In this document: positions 12,285 through 25,847 of the stretch, in pieces
Position numbering within the stretch: the first letter of the stretch is position 1
How the letters are laid out: each line of letters begins with the position of its first letter
Source of the DNA: Paulownia fortunei
Taxonomy: Eukaryota; Streptophyta; Magnoliopsida; Lamiales; Paulowniaceae
Length of the DNA: 64,000 bases
Direction of reading: 5' to 3'
NCBI GenBank assembly: GCA_019321725.1
Contig: JAGSPU010001569.1
Coordinates: 806,001 to 870,000 of the forward strand
The notes under the pieces: generated by a model
Databases searched by the model: none
What the model was told of the DNA's origin: nothing
The model's input: the letters and a program-made list of their open reading frames with translations, nothing else
Made by a program: the position numbers and the translations under genes

Positions 12285-15200
12285 TCACAGTGGATATCCA
12301 AACCTTCTAAGGTCCCTTGTGAAAAAGGGGTGCCCTAGAGCTTCTCTTGCTTTAAGTCGTTCTGCAGGGTCATATCGCAGAAGCCCTTGCAAAAGATCAA
12401 TCAGATCTCCAGCCGAGTGGTCCACATGCTGCATGACAAGGTTCTGGCATGCAGAATAGGAAAATAGAGAAGTCAGAACAACCAAGGAAGCTGATGACAG
12501 ATAAATCAATTGATGATACTAGTGAAAGAAGGAATTCACGCAATTAAATGAGATTCATTCGTGCAATGAAACAAGATTTATCCGTAAAACATTATTCAAC
12601 AGAACCTAAGTTCTAGTCCTCTAAAAAGCAAGTTGTTGCAAAGCATTTTCTTTTGGGGTGGAAAGGTCAGCATTTAGCCATTTACTTCAACAATCACTCT
12701 TGATTTGGATTAAAGTTTTCACATACAAAAGAACCATGCTTACAATCTATACAAACTTTAACATGCCAAACAGCAATTAAACTTTCTAACAGTCGGCCAA
12801 ATAACATAATAAGCAGTGACACACAAAAGAACCTTAGAATCTTTACAAACTTTGACATGCCAAATTTCAAGCCAACTAGCCAAACAACATAGCGACCCAG
12901 CATACTGTCCAGGCACATCAGTTGGTAAAAAAATATTTTGAAAAAAAAAACAAAAACAATTTTCTTCTGAGTCTCGAGTAAATATAGAAACTGAAATGCA
13001 TCTACAGAAGCCATTTAACCAATATCTCAGACAGGCCTATCATGAATGGCTATCTGAGAAGACTTGCTTTTTCATCAAACTCTTCCAGCTGTTAACTATT
13101 GCATCATACTGAGAATGTAAAAGTAAAATCTTCAACTTTATACCCGATAGAAGATAAGAATTGTCAAGGTAGATTGAAAAAAACTATCAGCGGTATTTAC
13201 TTTTTCAAACACTAAATGAACATATTTTGACTACACAATACCTGAAGTCGGGGTAATTTCCAAACTGCCCTCATACTTTCTCTGTTAGTAGCACCCTCCG
13301 GCCAATCCAACCTTGAACCCCTTCTGAAATATTTCTCAGCACGGCGGCTGTAAAAGAAAAAAATAAAAATAAAGCCTCACTCCCACAGCTTAACCCATGA
13401 GAGAAACAAAAGAAAGAACATATCTTACTCAGCTCGCATAATCATATGTTGAGGTAGCGGCCCTAACACCCTTTCCATCATTGCAAGATGTTCCAAGTTC
13501 TCATGAGTCTGGAAAAGTGCCTCTCCCTGTCACAGATTTGTAAACAGATATAAATATGCCAGAGCACTTAAATGTTTTTTCAAAGACATTATAAATATTA
13601 CATAACTAGTATTAGAATCAATGTTAAATGTTAAGTAACTCATATCAGAATCAACCCAATGGGCAATAAAACTAAACACGACCTAGTATCCTAATGGGTA
13701 GACCTTGCTTCAGTAGAAATTTTTTAGAGTACAATCAGAAGAATAAGACATCTAGGTGCATATGACAAGAAAACAAAAAAAAAAAATCAATATACGAAGA
13801 GGAACATCCAATTGTAATCAATCTTTGAAGAGGCACACCAAATTGTAGAAAATGGTGTAAAAGTATAAGCGATCTGTTACTTACAGAGCACAATTCCACA
13901 AGTATGCAACCTATACTCCACATATCACAGGGATAGTTCCATCCAAGACCTTGTGAAAATAAAACAAAGATCACCCACTGACATAAAATGCAAAATATTA
14001 AATGCAAAAGACAAAATATGATAAGAGCCACCAAATTACCCAAAATAACCTCTGGGGCACGATAATGGCGCGTAGACACTACATAGCTGTGATCTTGATG
14101 TTCAAATGTAGTACTACCAAAATCAATAAGCTTTATAGCACTTGACTTAGGTAGATTTTTGAAGTAGGAACCATCTTTTGCGGATCTAGATAGAAACTTC
14201 AAAACAGGCAGAAGGGATAATAAAAAAGTATCAGGCAACTGAATTTATAAATAGCGTTGCCAAATTTAGAAGCACTAAGCCAGTGGCGTTAACCATTTCA
14301 GTGTATAAATATCTATCTTCAGTGGATCTCAATAGATTCATCACAATCAAGAGGAGCAACAAACACCATCAGGCATCAGAACTTACAGTTGAGTTGTCAA
14401 ACTACGAAGCACAAAGCTCGTAATGTTAACCATTTGGATGAATCAAAAATAAAATCAAAGATGTTTATAGACACAAATATACACTAATTAAGAAATAACC
14501 CTGTAGGAGGACAGAGTTCAGTGGCAAGACCAATACGTAACAGGAGGAAGTGAACTTATATTATAATAAAGTATATATTTATTCATCGAGATTCTTTCTC
14601 TAAAATGTTTGCCAACATCAATATTGTGTAAATAGAATCTATGTTCAAGTAAAAGACTATAACGAGTCCTGATTTTAATGCCAATATGGTTAAAGCAAAA
14701 GAACTCACAAACAGAAAAGGAGGAAGTCAACTCAAGCTGAACATAAATCATCAATTATAGCAGGCAGATTAAGATACCTTCACAAAACTGAAGCATCTTT
14801 CAGAGGGCTAGGTGCAAGTGAAAAATCATGTAAAAAGCGAAAACGACTATAAAGTGGTACATGCTATAAGAGATCACCTTATAATCTGGAACTTTAATAT
14901 ACTCTGAGGACACAAGGAGAATATTTTTCTGGTTTCAAATCGGTGTGAATCAGCCGAAGATCATGCATAACTGCAAGGAGAACCAACAATAATAAGTGAG
15001 AAGCATAAATTTTATACTTCGGCATTAATATACAGCAGTGTAGTGAAGCCAAAAAATATGACATGCGTTTAGAAAATCTCAAACAATAAAAAGAAAGGAG
15101 TAATAGTGTTGCAAAGATATGTTCACACACATGCCACAGATTCCAAAAGTTGCCTGCCAAACTCCCGAACAAGATCAATGGGAAATGAACGATAGCTGTT

Positions 15201-18200
15201 TTTGCGTAGAAAATCATATAAGCTTGGACCAAGCTTCTCAAATACCTGTTAAGACCATTTAAATTCATCCGCAAGTATTTAACTCACAGAATATTCGGGC
15301 ATGAAGAACATCATATCCATTCAAATTTAAGCAAATCATAAATCACATTAAATACTTACAATACAAATATGATTACGATAGTCAAACCAATTCCGTATTT
15401 GCACACAACTGCAAAGAATGAAACAACTTACACTAAAATCACTTCAATTTTCTGCAGCTGATATATTAAGGCAAAATGGAAAAAAAAAATCTTACCGTGT
15501 GCCACAGATATCATGCCTTGCTAGTTTCTGTAAGACATCAATTTCAATCATGGCGGCTTCGCGGTACTTCTGTATTGAACGAACAACTTTAATTGCAACA
15601 ATCTCTTTCCTTTCACTGTCCAGACATTCTAGAACTTGCCCAAAAGTCCCTGCAACCATTCCATCCGGGTAAAAGATTCTATCAGATGACTAAATGAAGA
15701 CATGTTACAAAATGTTTAAAGTATCACAAGATAAATGAGTGGAGCAGGAGGAAGCGATGAAACAACTAACCTTCACCCATTTTACTGAGTATCCTGTCTG
15801 CAAATTGAGGGACAGAAGAGAATTAGAGGATGACATGAATAGATGAATTAAAGTAAATATATCACCAACCAAAATGTGATCGTAAATAGTCAACCAAAAT
15901 GTGATCGTAAATAGTCAGCATACACATAAAATTATTTCAATGTGCAGACAACACAAAAATGAAAGATTATACACAAACCACATCAAGTGAATTTTGGCCA
16001 ATTATCTGCTATTGGGTTATCCCAAACTCAATGTTGCTTCATCCCCATACTGTACCAACCTCTTATCCTTAAGATTGATTGTTCTCTTTAAAGAAGAAAA
16101 AAACAAGGAGGTAAAAAGTTTAGAAGGATCACGATCAAGTGATTAAGATCCTAAGCCAGGTTATGAAAAACTAATTGCAACCTTTATTCAGAGAGTGGTC
16201 TTTGTTTCTCAATTGGTTGACAAGATACACTCATATCTTGTGTGTGTGGGGTTGGGTGGGGGGGTGCGGTGGATTAGGTTAACAAGTTACACTTTCGGAG
16301 TACTGTTTCTGTTTCAAAAAATGTTCATACAATGCCTGTATGCAAATTTAATCAGTTATAATGATAGGGGTGACGAAATAATTAAAGGACTAAAACAAAT
16401 AAGCATGAAGACATCTAAAAAAACCTAAAAGAGCTCTTAAGTTAAATGCAGGAACCAAAAAAAGCACCTATTCGCACATGTAAAAGAAAATTTAGTTATG
16501 TGACCTCTAATTAAAGCAACCTACGTGTTTAACATCCAGCAGTCACCAAACTCAGGAGGTGCACGCGGCACATGCATATTACCCAAACTTTTTACGAAGC
16601 TTCATGACATTAGTTCCATAACTTTTACTGAAAAATGAGAATTAGTAAATTTATGCAAACCATCTTGAAGTTACCAAAAGCAATGACCATGTTGACAATA
16701 AACTCCTCAAGCTTTATTATAGTTGATTGCAAAAAGTGATGGATCATGCAGAGCATCAGATCCATTATTGAGCCTCCGCGTGGATCATACATCATGTATG
16801 TATTTCAATCTATGAGTACTACTGTATTAACGCACAACAACCTCTATATGCACAACCAGAAAAGGAGTTGGCCCTCCAAGTAGATGCTATACGGAGATGA
16901 ATAAAATCACTAATTATTTCATGCCTTTATATGCTTCAATTTAGAGAAAAGATTCTCAAATTTATAAATTCTTCCCATATGCAAAATGGCTTTCAAACCT
17001 TTCTGTGTTTAATCCTAGTATTGGACATAAAAATGAAGAATCACATCTACTACTTTTTCAAATCTTTGATTCACAACTCCTAATGAGAAGCAATGGTGAG
17101 TACAAGAGTCAATTTTGTAGCATGAAGAACAAAGACCTCCATAGGTTTTAGTTGTCCACCTAAAACTTTGAGAATAGAAAGCACTTTGGTATTATAGAAT
17201 TAGGAGGATTGATTCAGAATCACACGGGTGACCTATCATTCTTACTGAAATCTAGCAAGGGATAGAATCCTCAATACAAAGTAATTTTCATATTTTTCCA
17301 TTTATAATGCTTCCTATTTTACTTCATGCTTGAGGATAAACAATTTATATTGTCCGACAGCTAGAAAATATATTCTAAATTCAAATAAGTCATACTATAA
17401 AAAAAAATTCTCAAAGCGAAATGTTAACTGTAAAGCATTATACAATTGTTTGATTTGGGACATGGGATGAAGTAGGTTACTGAAAAGTTTTTTTACTAAT
17501 TGCAGACTAGAATAATACTTTTAGAAGATTTCAGAAAACTTGCATATCCAAGACACAAAATTTGAATCTCTCTCCCCAGAAAAGGTAGAGAAGTTCTTCC
17601 TTTTCAGCATAGATGCTATCTGCGCAACTTAGCATGTATCGCTTTCTATTTTGCAACATCATAGTGATTACTGCAATATTTAAAGAATATAAAGCATATC
17701 AGAAAGTCTTTGCTGAAACTATGCCTTACTGCTCTTTTATATTTATTTATCATAAAGTGAATAGCCTCAACAGGGGATAACTTTCTCAAAATTTTTAATT
17801 TACACATCCAAAGAAGGAAATCTCCGGAAAACTATGTAATCGAAGCATTTTAAATTATGATACATATTTAGATGGGGAATGCCTGTTTTCATGCATTGTG
17901 AGATGATGAATTTACAGTAAAATAAGGAGGAAGCTGGATTATAAGAACTCCACATACACAACAGTGAAGACAATAGATGTAGTATGTTTAATATTTTCAG
18001 AGCTAGGAAACATGGACTTGGGACAGGAGGCCCCACTACTTTGTTCAAGGGATTCATCAATAAAACATTATCACCAACGTACAATTGAAATAGAGAAAAG
18101 CTCTGATATGCCCAACGTCTACAAAATTGTACAACTGCTCCGTTGAAGTAGATATGGTCAAGAAGACATTCCAATAGTCAATTGATTAATTTAACTGCTC

Positions 18201-19500
18201 CCAAACAGAGCCAAAGTTTTCCTTCTCTTTCCCAATCAACACAGGGGAACAAACCTTCTTGGTTCAAAAAATTCAAGCAAGAATCAAAAATAATAAATTC
18301 CAACAAAACAAACTCAATTATGTCATATACTCAATACTTAAGATGTATCCTTTCTTGAGGAAGCAAGAATGTTCCACTTGCAAAGTTACATACACTGAAA
18401 ACTGAAGTTGTCATCATAAAACATTCGAAAGAAGAACAGATACAACTACCGCATTGAGAATGTCATAGGCACCAGAAGCAATGCATCACATAAAGAAACT
18501 GTCTCAAGTATTTCAGGTATACTTACAACGAGGAGTTAAGTTCTCCCCAATGGCAAAAACATAATGCCCATCTTTATCATCCGGTCTCCAAGGTGGAGAT
18601 CCATTATGAGGAATTCCTTTATAATATATTGAAGAATATGCATAATTAGGGACTGCCCCAAACTCTTGGGCACAGTATAAAGTTGGAAGAATCTGCACAA
18701 GAAACAAACTTCAATCTTCACAGGAAAACAAATAATAAACAATCTTTTTGAGCATGTTTGCTACGACTGAAGCATCAAACTTATAAACAATTTTCTTGCT
18801 AGCTTCACCTCCAACATTTTTTCTACTTGTCACGACCACCAATCATAGTGCATTTACATTCTACCAACACTTGGTGCTTAACTGTTCCAAAGATTGGACA
18901 TATAGTATGACAAAGAAAAAACATACCAAAAAAAACCCTAATGCTATAATCCACACAGCAATTGAATTTCACATTGCTGATTAGCATAAAAATGAGCCCA
19001 CATGCACTTAAAATCATACCTGACGAACAGAATCAGAAAATCTGATTCCATATGTATTAACAATTTTCCCTATTTTTATAATTCCCAAAAAGGGACAACA
19101 TTCCACACTTAATTTCGAAAAAGAAAAAGCAATAGAAAAAAACCAGAAAAGTGAGATCACGCAATCATAAAACCTAGAAAGTTTACATAGATAACCACAC
19201 AATCCTCCAAACTGATTCAACATGGTAAAAAAATAAAAATTAACTCCACACTGATTATTGAAGTATCCCAACAGTTCATATTAAACCCAAGATACAGAAG
19301 AAACAATCCACAAACATACATTTTATGCAAGTGTAAGTTTAGCAATAACAAAACTAAAAACATCTGATAATCTGAAAATTGTACCTTTGGAGGAGCAGGA
19401 GGAGGAACAGCAGGGGCATATCCCATGTTAAACGAGGTCGTTTTCGAGGTCTTTTATCCATGCTTCTATGCGGGAAATCCACCACTCTTTGGGTCTCCAT
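12285..19500 (-). CDS. AFC2: LAMMER-type dual-specificity kinase AFC2-like, 12 exons
   Basis: This is a plant CLK-family (LAMMER) kinase. Such kinases phosphorylate SR splicing factors in the nucleus. The exons are 19500-19385, 18692-18527, 15797-15771, 15649-15496, 15408-15360, 15245-15131, 14970-14878, 14196-14040, 13949-13885, 13526-13429, 13347-13242 and 12443-12285. All junctions are GT-AG with consistent phases. The product is about 434 residues. Visible features are a basic N-terminus (DKRPRKRPR, a likely nuclear signal), glycine loop KMGEGTFGQV, the VAIK lysine, catalytic loop HTDLKPE, DFGSTT, activation segment [14 protein letters not shown], and the LAMMER signature [12 protein letters not shown]. 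The C-terminus is [11 protein letters not shown]. Two single-base breaks cancel overall. One C is missing in the proline run of exon 1 (about 19412), and one A is extra directly after KPE in exon 7 (about 14927), which destroys the conserved Asn if taken literally. Intron 2 is 2.7 kb. About 0.9 kb downstream is probably 3' UTR and flank. Confidence 0.9.
15866..15915. repeat. Perfect 25-bp tandem duplication in an AFC2 intron
   Basis: The 25-base unit at 15866-15890 is repeated exactly at 15891-15915. It lies in intron 2 of the kinase gene, 69 bases from the exon 3 acceptor. Perfect identity suggests a recent slippage event. Confidence 0.95.
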
Positions 19501-19724
19501 TCATATGGAATAAATAAATTCAAATCGGCGGAGAAATATGGAAAAATATTATAATCAGTCAAGGATGAAAAACAAGTCACCAATTGAGAAATCTGAGGGA
19601 AAATTTAGAATCAGATTTTCATCTAGGGCATGATTTTATTTTATTTGGGGAATTAGAGTAAGAAGATTGAACAGATCTGAGAGGAGAAAAGGAAAAGGTC
19701 TAATGAGAGGAGATGAGTTGAAAG

Positions 19725-19750
19725 TAACCGTGGTTAGCTAACCACAGTTA
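19725..19750. promoter_or_regulatory. 26-bp inverted repeat in the AFC2 upstream region
   Basis: Two 13-base arms, TAACCGTGGTTAG and its near-perfect reverse complement, meet without a spacer. They differ at one position. The arms carry GTTAG- and AACNG-type cores that MYB factors can bind. The site is 225 bases upstream of the AFC2 ATG, so it could lie in the promoter or the 5' UTR. Regulatory function is inferred. Confidence 0.45.
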
Positions 19751-19976
19751 AACTGCTATGTTGGTTAAGGTATTTTGGTCCATTTCTTTTAATGAGTCAC
19801 TATCCTGTCCCGTTATCTTCAGTCCAGTTTTATTCGTTGTGATCTAAAATCGTTGTTATGTCCAGCCCGAAATCGGAATGTTGTTCTGATTCACAGTTTA
19901 GCACTTTGTAGTTGTACTACAAAGAACTCAAGAAGTGGCGGAAATCAATCATTGCGTTTGGTTGGATGCTACGTGT

Positions 19977-20192
19977 TATTGGGCTTTGAGATTTAATTGG
20001 TCGATAAAAGGCCCGTTTATTGATGGGGTAAATTTTTAATCAGGTCCACATTTAGGCCTTACCTAGTTTTTATTATTGGATAACCATCATCCAATGTTAC
20101 AAACTTGGGCTCATCATTTTTGGGCTAGCCCATACTTTTGTGGGTCATCTTGATTGGGCTTCACCTATTGGATTTTTTACATATTGGGCTTA
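19977..20192. promoter_or_regulatory. Cluster of site II (TGGGCY) motifs between AFC2 and RPL23A
   Basis: TGGGCT or its complement occurs at about 19980, 20106, 20121, 20129, 20155 and 20186, with an AGGCCCG at about 20010. Site II elements bound by TCP factors are typical of ribosomal protein and other growth-related plant promoters. The cluster sits between two divergent genes, about 0.5-0.7 kb from AFC2 and 0.85-1.05 kb from the RPL23A start, so it could serve either. Confidence 0.5.
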
Positions 20193-20825
20193 TTCGGTAT
20201 ACAGGAACTTATTTGGGACATTTTAGGCATTCGGCTTCAGAGGCATCTAAAAGTTGCATCCACCAAATAAACACAATTCTGTTGTATCCAACACATAATC
20301 ATCCCATGTAAACAATCATCACACATTTCATCTATCAACTGCCATCCCATCCATCCAAGTACATGACACCATGTATGCGTGATATTTTATAAGGGTAGTT
20401 TTATTATTTTGTGTTTCGAATATTAGTTTATATTATTTGAATAACAAAAACTTTAAATTTCTATGAACTAATTAATAACATATTAATTAATTTCAAAATA
20501 TTTTTAAATTTTTTGAGTTGATACAAAATATTTAAAAGTTAAAATTAAATCATAACAGATTATCAATCGAAGAATAAAAAAAATTCTATACAATAACCCA
20601 ATTAATTAATTTTTTATCTAAGAAGTAAAATATGAATTAGTCCAAAATTTATTAAATTTTAAAAATATTAGGGTGAAAGTTACAAATGAATTTTTACAAA
20701 TGAAAAAATTGATAGATTAATTTTTTGGGTTTTTAGTATAATTTCGGGAAAAAAAGAAATAAAAGAAAAGGCAAACTCAAAGATAGAAAAGGCTAGGCAC
20801 GTGGTAAGCTCGTGCGCTGCCTTCG

Positions 20826-20864
20826 GTATAAAATGACAGCTTCTCATCCTCCAAAAAACCCTAG
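20826..20864 (+). promoter_or_regulatory. RPL23A core promoter: TATA box and telo-box
   Basis: A TATA-like GTATAAAATG lies at about 20825-20834. AAACCCTAG (telo-box) follows at 20856-20864, and a pyrimidine-rich stretch follows that. This combination is characteristic of plant ribosomal protein genes. The region 20,865-21,036 would be the 5' UTR. Confidence 0.65.
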
Positions 20865-21036
20865 AACGGCAGTCCGCTCCTGAGGGTATCTCCGTCTCTC
20901 GCTCTTACAGTTTTATTTATCAACCTATTCTGCAGTTTAACTACATTTGCACACAGATGTATAACTATTAGGTTATCCAATTCATTGTTTTTGCAGGTAA
21001 GACTTTCATTAGGGTTTAGGGTTGCTTTCGTTCCAA

Positions 21037-23214
<2,178 letters not shown>

Positions 23215-24278
23215 GTGATCAGAGCTCAGTTTTGTGTTTATGCCTTGTTTAAAGGATTGGACCCAAGGCTCTCTGAATTTTGTACTCAAAATGCAGAACC
23301 AATTATTATTTCATTTAGATGTTGGAGCTTCAGATGTGATAATTTCCCATGTTATATTAAGACTTTTGATTAGAGATTGTATTGCGATTATTAGTTACTT
23401 CCTGGTTTCATGGTTTATGTTTTGACATCCTTTCTTCTTTCTTTATCTTTTCTTTGGGGGGAGGGGGGTGGGTATTTGCTCCCCCTTGGCCCCAACCCAT
23501 GCACAGACTAGGGGGTATCCAACGTGTAGTTGGTGGATTCCTTAATTGAACTCTTACCAGAATATATATAAGCAATAGTTTTCACCTCCAACGTGTATTT
23601 GGTGGATTCGTTAATTGAAATCTACCAGAATAGATATATGCAATAGTTTTCTATCAATGCATATTTTTGTATTGCCTTTTCTCATCTATCCTTTTGTATT
23701 ACCATAAAGCAACCGGAAGGTTCCTTGCCTCGTCTCTAATATCCAATTACTTGCTGAGAAAACATACCATTTGTTTGTAATATCTGAACAGCCATAAAAG
23801 TGTTACCATTCTTCTAAGCACTGCTCCATGAGTATTGCTGTTCAACGTGGTGAGATGGGCAGAGTAGAAAGTTTGAGGGCGGGGAGACAAGCATGTCATG
23901 AAAGTGATCTAGAATGTCATGACAAGAATATTGTGCTTGGACATCATTCCAATGGATACCTGCATAAGACTTTACGATTAACATGAGTGCTGATTTTGGT
24001 TGACAATGAAATGAATGGCACAGATAGAAGTTATTGCCAATTACATGAATGGTATAGATATGAATTTGGTAGAATTTGTGATTATTGCATGGAAGTAGAA
24101 ACAATGCCATATCCAGTGAAAATCATCGAGGATCATTGCCAAGAAGATCATGGTAAACTGCTACATGATTCAAAACCCCAGGAAATATGGCACAATTGGA
24201 TAAAATGAAGTCAAAATTTGGTAAATTGCTACATGATTCAGAACCCCAGGAAATATGGCACAATTGGATAACATGAAG
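23215..24278. other. RPL23A / PPR convergent 3' region
   Basis: The region holds the 3' UTR of RPL23A (about 23215-23450), a G-rich tract at about 23455-23472, and two local tandem duplications listed separately. The two flanking genes converge here. No further gene is supported. Confidence 0.6.
23518..23652. repeat. Diverged 69-bp tandem duplication
   Basis: The unit beginning TCCAACGTGTAGTTGGTGGA at 23518-23586 recurs at 23587-23652 with several substitutions and small gaps. It lies in the 3' flank of RPL23A. Confidence 0.85.
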
Positions 24279-24288
24279 TCAAAATTCA
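24153..24288. repeat. 68-bp tandem duplication across the PPR stop codon
   Basis: The unit 24153-24220 is repeated at 24221-24288 with a few substitutions. The second copy contains the stop codon (24279-24281) and last codons of the minus-strand PPR gene. The first copy therefore lies in its 3' UTR. Confidence 0.9.
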
Positions 24289-25847
24289 GTTACAGGGTCG
24301 GTATCTTGGCTGTCCATTACATGTTCAAGGAAAAACACCAAAGCCATGTAAATCTCATCCCTATTGCTATGTCTCTTGTCTCCTGTAACGAACACATGAA
24401 CCTTGCTTTTAATTTCTATCCAACTGCTCCCAGGAATCCTGCTCAATCCTTTCTCCCTCATCATTTGCCTTATATTCAGTACATTCTCCCATCTCCCCGC
24501 AGCAGAATGTGCATTAGAAAGCATTACATAAGATGACACGTCTCTAGGATCCAACTCCAGGATTTTTCTGGCTGTAACTTCCCCCAATTCTAAGTTTGAA
24601 TGAACCTGACATCCTCCAAGCAATGCCTTCCAAAATCCTACTCCCGCAACAAAAGGCAAATCATGGATAAATCTCTCAGCTTCCTCAAATCTCCCTGAGC
24701 GTGACAGTAAATCAATCATGCACGCATAGTGCTCTGCTTTTAGGAGGCTCGGGTCCTCATATCTTGCCTGATTGAAGTAGTTATAACCTTCATCAATAAG
24801 GCCATCATGATTACAAGCCAATAGCAAACCAAGAAGAGTAATGCTATTTGGTTGAATGCCCGTTAGCTTCATCTTCTGATACATTTCTATTGCAGCATTT
24901 CCTTGTCCATTCTGTGCGTAGCCACATATCACGGCATTCCAAGTCACTATATTTCTTTCACGCATTTTATTGAAGGCCAAAAGACTATCTTCCATGCTTC
25001 CACATTTTGAATAGAAGCTTATTAAAGAATTTGCAAGAAACAAGCCAAGCTCACCCAAGAACTTCAGTGCACAAGCATGAATACTCCTCCCCATGCCTAA
25101 TGCCCCTATATTGGCAGCTGCTATAATGGCACAAGGGTAGGTAGACTGACTAGGCACAACACCTTCTCTTAACATCTCAATAAAAAAACTCACAGCTTCC
25201 TCATTTTTCCCTGATTGGCTGCATCCGCTGATCATAGTATTCCAAGAAACCACATTTCTCTCGGGCATTGATAGAAAAACGATCCCAGCTTCATCAAACC
25301 TACCTTCTTTAACGTACGCATGAATCAACGTGGCGTAAGAAACCACATTTGGCTCATTGATATCCTGAAAAGCCCTTTGAGCATCATCAATATTGCTTAA
25401 CTTAACATAAAGATCCAAAATTGCGCTACCCACGAAGACGTTGGAACTAAGACCGACTTTTTTGGCATAGGAGTGAATTTGTTTGCCTAGATGGAGGTCT
25501 TTTAGAACAACAGAAGAATGAACCACCGTACCAAAAGTGTACTCATTAGGTCTAATGTCCAAAAGAAGCATTCTTAAAAAGCAAAGAATGGCTTCTCTGT
25601 GTTGGTTGTGTTTCGCAAAGTGGCCTATCAAAGCCGTTGCTGATTTTACATCACGTTCAGGCATTGCATCGAGCAGTTGGTGAGCGTCTGAGTTTAGGTT
25701 CAACACTGCTTCTTGGGGTTGGGGTGGATTAAAATGTTTAGCAGGTAGGTTGTGGGATTTTCTGGAAAATATGTAATTTGTTAGGGGGAAATAATGTCTA
25801 AATATCGCGAGTTTATTTTGCCGAGCCAAATTTGGCGCTGGGGCCAT
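24279..25847 (-). CDS. Pentatricopeptide repeat protein, PLS-type with E domain
   Basis: This is an intronless gene of 522 residues, probably acting in mitochondrial or plastid RNA processing or editing, as is usual for the family. The N-terminus is basic and hydroxylated, consistent with an organelle presequence. From about residue 50 the protein is built of tandem PPR motifs, including VVSYATLIHAYVKEGRFDEA, NVVSWNTMISGCSQSGKNEE and NIVTWNAVICGYAQNGQGNA. It ends with E and E+ type motifs (CQVHSNLELGEVTARKILEL, SSWIEIKSKVHVFVTGDKRH). No DYW deaminase domain follows, so editing would need a DYW partner. It resembles Arabidopsis At5g42450; orthology is not certain. Frame and length are intact. 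The last codons sit at the edge of a tandem duplication. Confidence 0.92.
   Translation of the reverse strand: MAPAPNLARQNKLAIFRHYFPLTNYIFSRKSHNLPAKHFNPPQPQEAVLNLNSDAHQLLDAMPERDVKSATALIGHFAKHNQHREAILCFLRMLLLDIRPNEYTFGTVVHSSVVLKDLHLGKQIHSYAKKVGLSSNVFVGSAILDLYVKLSNIDDAQRAFQDINEPNVVSYATLIHAYVKEGRFDEAGIVFLSMPERNVVSWNTMISGCSQSGKNEEAVSFFIEMLREGVVPSQSTYPCAIIAAANIGALGMGRSIHACALKFLGELGLFLANSLISFYSKCGSMEDSLLAFNKMRERNIVTWNAVICGYAQNGQGNAAIEMYQKMKLTGIQPNSITLLGLLLACNHDGLIDEGYNYFNQARYEDPSLLKAEHYACMIDLLSRSGRFEEAERFIHDLPFVAGVGFWKALLGGCQVHSNLELGEVTARKILELDPRDVSSYVMLSNAHSAAGRWENVLNIRQMMREKGLSRIPGSSWIEIKSKVHVFVTGDKRHSNRDEIYMALVFFLEHVMDSQDTDPVTEF

Noticed and set aside
16195..18174. Several open frames of 60-125 codons within 16.2-18.2 kb
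   Set aside because: They fall in the 2.7-kb intron 2 of AFC2, show no domain content and have no splice partners.
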